Source of the DNA: Bacteroidota bacterium
Lineage (GTDB): Bacteria; Bacteroidota; Bacteroidia; Flavobacteriales; Weeksellaceae
NCBI GenBank assembly: GCA_023411265.1
Contig: JAEYOX010000080.1
Location: 1 to 27,492, forward strand
Length of the DNA: 27,492 bases
Direction: 5' to 3'
Shown here: piece after piece, positions 22,773 to 27,492 of the stretch
Numbering within the stretch: the stretch's first letter is position 1
Layout: every line of letters starts with the position of its first letter
Made by a program: the position numbers and the translations under genes
The notes under the pieces: generated by a model
Database searches by the model: none
What the model was told of the DNA's origin: nothing
Seen by the model: the letters and a program-made list of their open reading frames with translations, nothing else

Positions 22773-23980
22773 TTATTTATTCCACAAAAGTCCAATACTG
22801 TTTTTTCCTCCAAATTCTCTACGTTTTTAAACTCATCATGCGCCACCAAAAATGCAATAATGTCCGCTTTTTCAGCTGCTTTCTTATAGTCGGTAAGTTT
22901 AAAGATATTATGTTCTTTAATATTCGGCTCTACAATAAAATATTCTTCGTCATTGGCATCCTGCAGCACGCGCTGTACGATGTATTTGGCCGGAGATTCC
23001 CGGAGGTCATCGATATTCGGTTTAAAAGCAAGTCCCATCAGGGCGATCTTTGGCTCTTTATTCTGTTTAAGTTTAAATTCTTTTCTGGCTTCACGGATCT
23101 TATCAGCGCACCAGAATGATTTATAGTTATTGGTTTCTCTGGCCTGCGCAATCATTCGGCTTTCCATCGGAAAGTCTGCCGTCAGGAAGTAAGGATCTAC
23201 CGCAATGCAGTGCCCGCCTACGCCACAACCGGGCTGCAGGATGTTCACCCGTGGATGTTTGTTCGCAAGTTGGATCAGTTCCCAAACGTTGATACCGGCT
23301 TTGTCGCAGATGACCGACAGTTCATTCGCAAACGCAATTTGTGAGTCGCGCGATGCATTCTCCGTGAGTTTACACATTTCGGCGGTGCGTGCGTTGGTGG
23401 CATGCAATTCCCCTTTCACAAACCGTCCGTAGAATTCCATCGCCTTCTCTGTAGAGACTTCATTGACGCCGCCAATAACGCGGTCATTATTTACAAGCTC
23501 ATACATTACATTTCCCGGCAGTACACGCTCCGGACAGTAGGCTAAAAAAATCTTATCAGTAAGTTCCGGCCTTTTGCTATAAATCAGTTCCATCATCTTC
23601 TCCGTTGTCCCTACCGGTGAGGTGGATTCAATGATATAAAGATCGCCTTCTTTCAGCAAAGAAATGATGCCTTCTGTGGCGGCCTGGACATAGGAAATGT
23701 CCGGTTCAAAATTGCCTTTGAATGGTGTCGGTACCACGACAAGATAAGTATTTGCCTCTACCGGTGTATTGCCTGCCTTAAGAAAACCTTTCTCCACAGC
23801 GGCCGAAACGGCTTTGTCCAGATCGGGCTCTACAATATGTATTTTCCCGGCATTGACGGTGTCCACTACTTGTTGGGAGATATCGACTCCGTGCACTGCA
23901 ATTCCGTTACCGGCGATAAGCGCAGAAGTGGGGAGTCCGATATACCCTAGGCCGATAGTGACTACTTTTGTTGGGTTCAT
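22769..23980 (-). CDS. wecC: UDP-ManNAc dehydrogenase WecC
   Basis: A 403-residue UDP-sugar 6-dehydrogenase that oxidises UDP-ManNAc to UDP-ManNAcA in two NAD-dependent steps. The Rossmann motif GLGYIG is at residues 10-15, 'IESTSPVGTTEKM' at 118-130, and the catalytic cysteine is Cys258 in 'GCGVGGHCIAVDPYFL'. 'LMGLAFKPNIDDLRESPA' marks the C-terminal UDP-binding domain. The open frame extends 36 codons further upstream, but that part overlaps wecB and lacks family similarity; the ATG at 23978-23980, with AAGG about a dozen bases before it, gives the standard N-terminus. The gap to wecB is then 37 bases. Together with WecB it supplies UDP-ManNAcA. Confidence 0.93.
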   Translation of the reverse strand: MNPTKVVTIGLGYIGLPTSALIAGNGIAVHGVDISQQVVDTVNAGKIHIVEPDLDKAVSAAVEKGFLKAGNTPVEANTYLVVVPTPFKGNFEPDISYVQAATEGIISLLKEGDLYIIESTSPVGTTEKMMELIYSKRPELTDKIFLAYCPERVLPGNVMYELVNNDRVIGGVNEVSTEKAMEFYGRFVKGELHATNARTAEMCKLTENASRDSQIAFANELSVICDKAGINVWELIQLANKHPRVNILQPGCGVGGHCIAVDPYFLTADFPMESRMIAQARETNNYKSFWCADKIREARKEFKLKQNKEPKIALMGLAFKPNIDDLRESPAKYIVQRVLQDANDEEYFIVEPNIKEHNIFKLTDYKKAAEKADIIAFLVAHDEFKNVENLEEKTVLDFCGINK

Positions 23981-24017
23981 AGTTTGTGCCTTATTTGGGT
24001 AACTGCAAAGATACGTA

Positions 24018-25133
24018 TTACAAATTTTTAATAAATTCAGCAATGCGTTGACATGCCTTTCCGTCACCATAGGGATTATGCAAGGCACTCATCTGCTGAT
24101 ATCTTTCCTGATTGTTGAGCAAATCTTTACATTCTGATACAATTTTTTCTTTATTGGTTCCTACAAGAATGACCGTCCCGGCATCCACAGCCTCCGGCCT
24201 TTCAGTGGTATCCCGCATCACCAGTACGGGTTTTCCTAAGCTTGGTGCCTCTTCCTGAACACCGCCACTATCGGTAATGATTAGATAGGACTGGTTCATC
24301 GTCCACACAAACGCAGGATAGGCCAGCGGTTCGATCAGGTGGATATTGTTGACACCGGAGAGAATTTTATATACCGGTTTCTGTACATTCGGGTTCAGGT
24401 GAACTGGATAGACAATTTGCACCTCCGGATTTCTGACAGCAATGTCTCTCAGTGCTTCACAGATGTTGATAAATCCTTGTCCATGGTTCTCGCGCCGGTG
24501 CCCGGTAACAAGAATCAGTTTTTTATCAGGATCAATGATTTTTTTCAACTGCGAAATTTCATCGTTGTCCAAAGTTTTTACTCTTTCTGAACTGTGCATT
24601 AAAGCGTCGATCACCGTATTCCCTGTGACCAAAATATCCTCTTCCCCAACATTTTCACGGAGCAGGTTTTCTTGAGATGCAGAGGTGGGCGCAAAATGAT
24701 AGTCGGCCAACCGCCCGGTGAGCTGTCGGTTCATTTCTTCGGGAAAGGGCGACCATTTGTTATGAGTGCGCAAGCCCGCTTCCACATGGCATACCTTGGC
24801 ACCGGCATAAAACGCAGCCAGTGCGGCCACAGCTGAAGTGGACGTATCACCGTGCACATACACATAATCCGGCTGATAAGACTCAAGAACCGGCTTCAGT
24901 TCTGTGATAATATCGGCAGTGAGGGAGTATAGATTCTGGTTGGGCTTCATGAGATCCAGATCATAGTCCGGAGTTATTTCAAAAAAGTCCAGCACCTGAT
25001 CCAGCATTTCCCGATGCTGCGCGGTAACACAGACTTTGGTATCCAGCTCAGGATGTTTCTGAAGTTCTTTCACTAAGGGAGCCATCTTGATGGCCTCCGG
25101 CCGGGTACCGAAAATAATTAAGTTTTTGATCAT
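24018..25133 (-). CDS. wecB: UDP-GlcNAc 2-epimerase WecB (non-hydrolysing)
   Basis: A 371-residue epimerase that converts UDP-GlcNAc to UDP-ManNAc. 'FGTRPEAIKMAPLVKEL' at the N-terminus, 'VHGDTSTSAVAALAAFY', 'HVEAGLRTHNKWSPFPEEMNRQ', 'VTGHRRENHGQGF' and the C-terminal 'TDSGGVQEEAPSLGKPVL' with 'RDTTERPEAV' are the complete set of family motifs for the non-hydrolysing bacterial enzyme. Its start overlaps the stop of the upstream dehydrogenase by one base, and wecC follows after 37 bases, so substrate and product enzymes are adjacent. It is complete and of normal length. Confidence 0.95.
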   Translation of the reverse strand: MIKNLIIFGTRPEAIKMAPLVKELQKHPELDTKVCVTAQHREMLDQVLDFFEITPDYDLDLMKPNQNLYSLTADIITELKPVLESYQPDYVYVHGDTSTSAVAALAAFYAGAKVCHVEAGLRTHNKWSPFPEEMNRQLTGRLADYHFAPTSASQENLLRENVGEEDILVTGNTVIDALMHSSERVKTLDNDEISQLKKIIDPDKKLILVTGHRRENHGQGFINICEALRDIAVRNPEVQIVYPVHLNPNVQKPVYKILSGVNNIHLIEPLAYPAFVWTMNQSYLIITDSGGVQEEAPSLGKPVLVMRDTTERPEAVDAGTVILVGTNKEKIVSECKDLLNNQERYQQMSALHNPYGDGKACQRIAEFIKNL

Positions 25134-26482
25134 TATAGTTTTTTATCCGATTGATCATGTACACCCTTCACATCATACACCACTCCGAGCGCTTTTTTCA
25201 GCGGCTCCATATCTATCTCCATGAATTCATCATGAGCGACACCCAAAACAATCGCATCAAATTTATACTCGCTGGCGTTCAATTCTTCCACTTTCTGAAT
25301 CGATTCTAATCCATACTCGTGCAGCACTTCCTCCGGATTCGCCCAAGGATCAAAAATGGTGATTTTCGCCCCGTAATCTTCGAGGCTGTGAATCACATCA
25401 ATAATCTTGGTATTGCGAATGTCCGGACAGTTTTCTTTGAAGGTAATGCCCAGCATCAGGACTTCGGAATCCTTAATCGGAATGCCCTTTTTAATCATCA
25501 GCTTGATGACCTGAGAAGCGACAAAAGGCCCCATGGAATCGTTGAGCCTTCTGGCAGCCAGAATAAGCTCGGAATAATAGCCAATCTCCTGTGCTTTCTG
25601 GGCCAGGTAAAACGGATCCACCCCGATGCAGTGGCCGCCCACCAGCCCCGGTTTAAAGGGAAGAAAATTCCATTTGGTTCCGGCAGCTTTCAACACTTCG
25701 TGTGTATCAATGTTCATCAGGGAGAAAATTTTGGCCAGTTCGTTCACGAAGGCGATGTTAATGTCCCGTTGGGCATTTTCAATGACTTTCGAGGCTTCTG
25801 CCACTTTGATGGTAGGTGCTAAATGGGTTCCGGCTGTGATGACGGATCTGTACAAGTCATCAACGATCTTTCCGATTTCGGCGGTAGAACCGGAGGTCAC
25901 TTTCAGTATTTTCTCCACCGTTTTTTGCTTGTCCCCCGGATTAATCCGCTCCGGCGAATAGCCACAGAAAAAGTCTTCGTTGAAAAGTAAACCTGATACC
26001 TTTTCAAGCACCGGTACGCATTCTTCTTCGGTTACTCCCGGATACACCGTGGATTCATAGATCACGATATCTCCTTTTTTCAGAACTTTCCCCACCGTTT
26101 CGCTGGCCTTGTACAAGGGGGTCAAATCGGGGCGGTTGTTCTTATCCACAGGCGTGGGAACCGTAATAATGTAAGTGTTCGCATGACGGAGGTCTTCCAC
26201 TTGTGCGGTACAATACAAGCCGCTTTTTATTTCAGATTCCACCACGGTAACAGTATCCGCCGCACTATTGTTCTCAGCCTTGCGTACAAAAGGGGTAGTG
26301 GCCACAAGTACCGCCTGAAGAACCTCATCTTCTACTTCAAGGGTAACATCAGTTCCTGCATTGAGTTCATCAATCCTGTTCTGGTTGATATCGAAGCCGA
26401 CCACCGGGTATTTTGTGGCAAATAATCTTGCCAGGGGAAGCCCTACGTAGCCTAAGCCGATGATCGCAATTTGATGGGTCAT
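25133..26482 (-). CDS. tviB: TviB/WbpO-type UDP-HexNAc 6-dehydrogenase
   Basis: A 449-residue nucleotide-sugar dehydrogenase of the Vi-polysaccharide TviB / WbpO group, which oxidises UDP-GlcNAc or UDP-GalNAc to the uronic acid. The Rossmann motif GLGYVG is at 9-14, 'VPTPVDKNNRPDLTPL' at 108-123, 'YESTVYPGVTEEECVPVLE' at 142-160, and the catalytic Cys285 in 'GLVGGHCIGVDPFYL'. Compared with Gram-negative TviB there is an insertion of about 20-25 residues at roughly 60-87, which I recall as usual in Bacteroidetes versions. It is the first gene of the main cluster, so the operon promoter should lie in 26483-26650 or further upstream; no consensus box is visible there. GlcNAc versus GalNAc specificity is not resolved. 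Confidence 0.9.
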   Translation of the reverse strand: MTHQIAIIGLGYVGLPLARLFATKYPVVGFDINQNRIDELNAGTDVTLEVEDEVLQAVLVATTPFVRKAENNSAADTVTVVESEIKSGLYCTAQVEDLRHANTYIITVPTPVDKNNRPDLTPLYKASETVGKVLKKGDIVIYESTVYPGVTEEECVPVLEKVSGLLFNEDFFCGYSPERINPGDKQKTVEKILKVTSGSTAEIGKIVDDLYRSVITAGTHLAPTIKVAEASKVIENAQRDINIAFVNELAKIFSLMNIDTHEVLKAAGTKWNFLPFKPGLVGGHCIGVDPFYLAQKAQEIGYYSELILAARRLNDSMGPFVASQVIKLMIKKGIPIKDSEVLMLGITFKENCPDIRNTKIIDVIHSLEDYGAKITIFDPWANPEEVLHEYGLESIQKVEELNASEYKFDAIVLGVAHDEFMEIDMEPLKKALGVVYDVKGVHDQSDKKL

Positions 26483-26515
26483 AGTTTTGTTTGGTTAATT
26501 GTTTATAATTGCTGC

Positions 26516-26715
26516 TTTGCTGATTAAAGGTTTAATCGTTTAATCGTTTATTTGTTTAGTCGTTTAGGGTTAAGCGTTTCATCTTCGTTTTCAGGGTTTC
26601 GTGTTGTTACAAAGCGAATTTGCTGATTAAAGGTTTAATCGGTTAATTGTTTAATCGTTTAGGGTTTGGCGTTTTACTTTGGTTTTTAATGTTGGGCTGT
26701 TGTTCACCTGATACC
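26516..26715. repeat. Tandem duplication of about 103 bases
   Basis: TTTGCTGATTAAAGGTTTAA begins at 26516 and again at 26619. Both copies continue through octamer units (GTTTAATC and variants) to CGTTTAGGG and a related GCGTTT...TGTTGTT tail. The second copy covers the stop codon and about the last 17 codons of the four-helix-bundle gene; the first, downstream on the minus strand, is a decayed version of the same 3' end. Bases 26483-26515 hold further octamer-like sequence. Confidence 0.7.
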
Positions 26716-27070
26716 GGTATAAGGCATTTAACTGACTGATGATTTTATCCATATCTAATCTCAGTTGCGTGTAACGGTCTTCTTTAATATATTTCAGTAA
26801 CAGTGCAAGGTTCAAATGATTGATAGATTCCAGAGCCGAACCAAAAGCCATATTGGTAAAATGAGCCTGATCATTATTGCTTGCTCTCCCTGAACCTTCA
26901 GCCAAATTAGATGAAATACTATCCACTGATTTCTCTAATTGTCTGGTGAGCTTATATTCCTCACTCTTGGGAAAATAGGAAACTACATCTCTTATTTCAA
27001 CACTATACAGCAACGCATTTTTGTAAACCTCCAGCTTCTCAAATGAATAAATATGATATTTAGTATTCAT
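26651..27070 (-). CDS. Four-helix-bundle protein (23S rRNA intervening-sequence / S23 family)
   Basis: A 139-residue helical protein of the S23/IVP family. 'YSFEKLEVYKNALLYSVEIRDVVSYFPKSEEYKLTRQLEKSVDSISSNLAEGSGR' carries the family hallmarks: F-x-x-L-x-V-Y, the 'FPxxExYxLTxQ' turn and 'SSNLAEG.GR'. Members were first found in insertions within 23S rRNA genes, but in Bacteroidetes many stand alone; their function is unknown, and the fold is shared with the Avd accessory proteins of diversity-generating retroelements. No reverse transcriptase or rRNA is in the window. The gene lies upstream of the polysaccharide operon on the same strand, with octamer arrays on both sides, and its C-terminal 'KTKVKRQTLND' is encoded by repeat DNA. 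Confidence 0.88.
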   Translation of the reverse strand: MNTKYHIYSFEKLEVYKNALLYSVEIRDVVSYFPKSEEYKLTRQLEKSVDSISSNLAEGSGRASNNDQAHFTNMAFGSALESINHLNLALLLKYIKEDRYTQLRLDMDKIISQLNALYRYQVNNSPTLKTKVKRQTLND

Positions 27071-27088
27071 TGTTATTAGTTTTAAATT

Positions 27089-27152
27089 GGTTAAGCGGTT
27101 ATTTGGTTAAGCGGTTATTTGGTTAATCGGTTAATTGTTTAAGCGGTTAATC
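27089..27152. repeat. Octamer tandem repeat, eight units
   Basis: Eight consecutive units of exactly eight bases: GGTTAAGC, GGTTATTT, GGTTAAGC, GGTTATTT, GGTTAATC, GGTTAATT, GTTTAAGC, GGTTAATC. It starts 18 bases upstream of the four-helix-bundle start codon. No gene is visible from 27071 to the window end. Confidence 0.85.
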
Positions 27153-27440
27153 GTTGGGCATCATTATCATTTACTCGGTTTGTGAGTTCATCGGTCTGCT
27201 CTTTATTCTTATCACTACATTGTTATTATCCTTTCAGTTAACCGATTTAACGGTTACACAGTTATACATTTTTTCGGTTAATCGCTTAATTGGTTAATTG
27301 TTTAATCGTTGGGCGTCATTATCATTCACTCGGTTGGTGAGTTCATTCGCCTGCTCTTCATTTTTATCACTACATTGGTTACTATCTTTCAGTTAACCGA
27401 TTAAACGGTTAAACAGTTAAACATCTTTTCAGTTAACCGA
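27129..27440. repeat. Direct repeat with a 155-base period, two copies
   Basis: TTGGGCATCATTATCATT at 27154 recurs as TTGGGCGTCATTATCATT at 27309, and CAGTTAACCGATT at 27235 recurs at 27390; both pairs are exactly 155 bases apart. Most bases between also match. Each unit joins a GGTTAATC-type octamer block, a unique-looking core of about 70 bases and an inverted (GATTAAAC-type) octamer block, so the core is flanked by inverted octamers. Confidence 0.75.
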
Positions 27441-27492
27441 TTAAACGATTAAACAGTTAAACATTCTTCAGTTAACCGATTAACCGGTTAAT
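27386..27492. repeat. Tandem repeat with a 39-40 base period, running off the window
   Basis: TTCAGTTAACCGATTAA occurs with its AGTTAACC at 27391, 27431 and 27470, spaced 40 and 39 bases. Units are built of GATTAAAC-type octamers plus a short CATCTTTTC spacer. The array may continue beyond the right edge. Confidence 0.7.

Noticed and set aside
23981..24088. N-terminal extension of wecC by 36 codons
   Set aside because: It overlaps wecB by 71 bases and precedes the standard MNPTKVVTIGLGYIG start; the ATG at 23980 is preferred.
26142..26150. DnaA box in the TviB-like gene
   Set aside because: A single exact match inside coding sequence without neighbours; expected by chance.
26651..27070. Diversity-generating retroelement accessory (Avd)
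   Set aside because: The fold is related, but there is no reverse transcriptase, template/variable repeat pair or target protein in the window; S23-type is the safer name.
27089..27492. CRISPR array
   Set aside because: The repeats are short, low-complexity octamers in tandem without unique spacers of constant length, and no cas gene is present.

Overview
The window looks like a chromosomal segment of a Bacteroidetes bacterium, most likely a flavobacterium of the Chryseobacterium/Kaistella group (Weeksellaceae). The grounds are a Bacteroidetes-type HU protein, a free-standing four-helix-bundle (23S rRNA intervening-sequence type) protein, promoter-like TAnnTTTG boxes, few Shine-Dalgarno sites, and intergenic regions full of low-complexity repeats of the kind common in this group. 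Genus is an inference; no rRNA or core marker gene is present.

Layout. Bases 1-2500 are gene-poor: one small helix-turn-helix-like gene on the minus strand, one HU-family gene on the plus strand with a clear terminator, and several non-coding structures (an inverted pair of hairpin repeats, two perfect DnaA-box matches, a 21-base periodic array, a strong bidirectional terminator). Bases 2506-3695 hold a minus-strand pair encoding a PglD-like acetyltransferase and a PglC-like initiating phosphoglycosyltransferase. A plus-strand TagD-like nucleotidyltransferase gene stands alone at 4183-4626. From 26482 down to 4734 runs one long, tightly packed minus-strand surface-polysaccharide cluster of 18 genes, many overlapping by 1-11 bases (one pair by 38). 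The right end (26483-27492) holds a four-helix-bundle gene embedded in octamer and longer tandem repeats.

How the genes work together. The cluster is a Wzx/Wzy-dependent capsule or O-antigen-like locus. Precursor genes come first: a TviB/WbpO-type UDP-HexNAc 6-dehydrogenase, WecB and WecC (UDP-GlcNAc to UDP-ManNAc to UDP-ManNAcA), then two FdtA/WxcM-type sugar ketoisomerase cupins, a hexapeptide N-acyltransferase and an FdtB-type aminotransferase, which together predict a dTDP-3-acylamino-3,6-dideoxyhexose. Next come the Wzx flippase, five glycosyltransferases, the Wzy polymerase and a hexapeptide O-acetyltransferase. The downstream part has a fused dehydrogenase/Gfo-Idh-MocA oxidoreductase, a heparinase II/III-like protein, a WbuB-like glycosyltransferase and a second 2-epimerase. 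The expected product is an acidic, N-acetylated heteropolysaccharide. Genes for dTDP-4-keto-6-deoxyglucose synthesis (rmlA, rmlB), the PglF/PglE steps, export (wza/wzc) and ligation are not in the window.

The most noteworthy observations are a dispersed repeat inserted in frame inside the oxidoreductase gene, the 21-base periodic array beside the HU gene, the repeat-embedded four-helix-bundle gene, the paired ketoisomerases of which one lacks a catalytic histidine, and the heparinase/fused oxidoreductase pair, whose role I cannot name.
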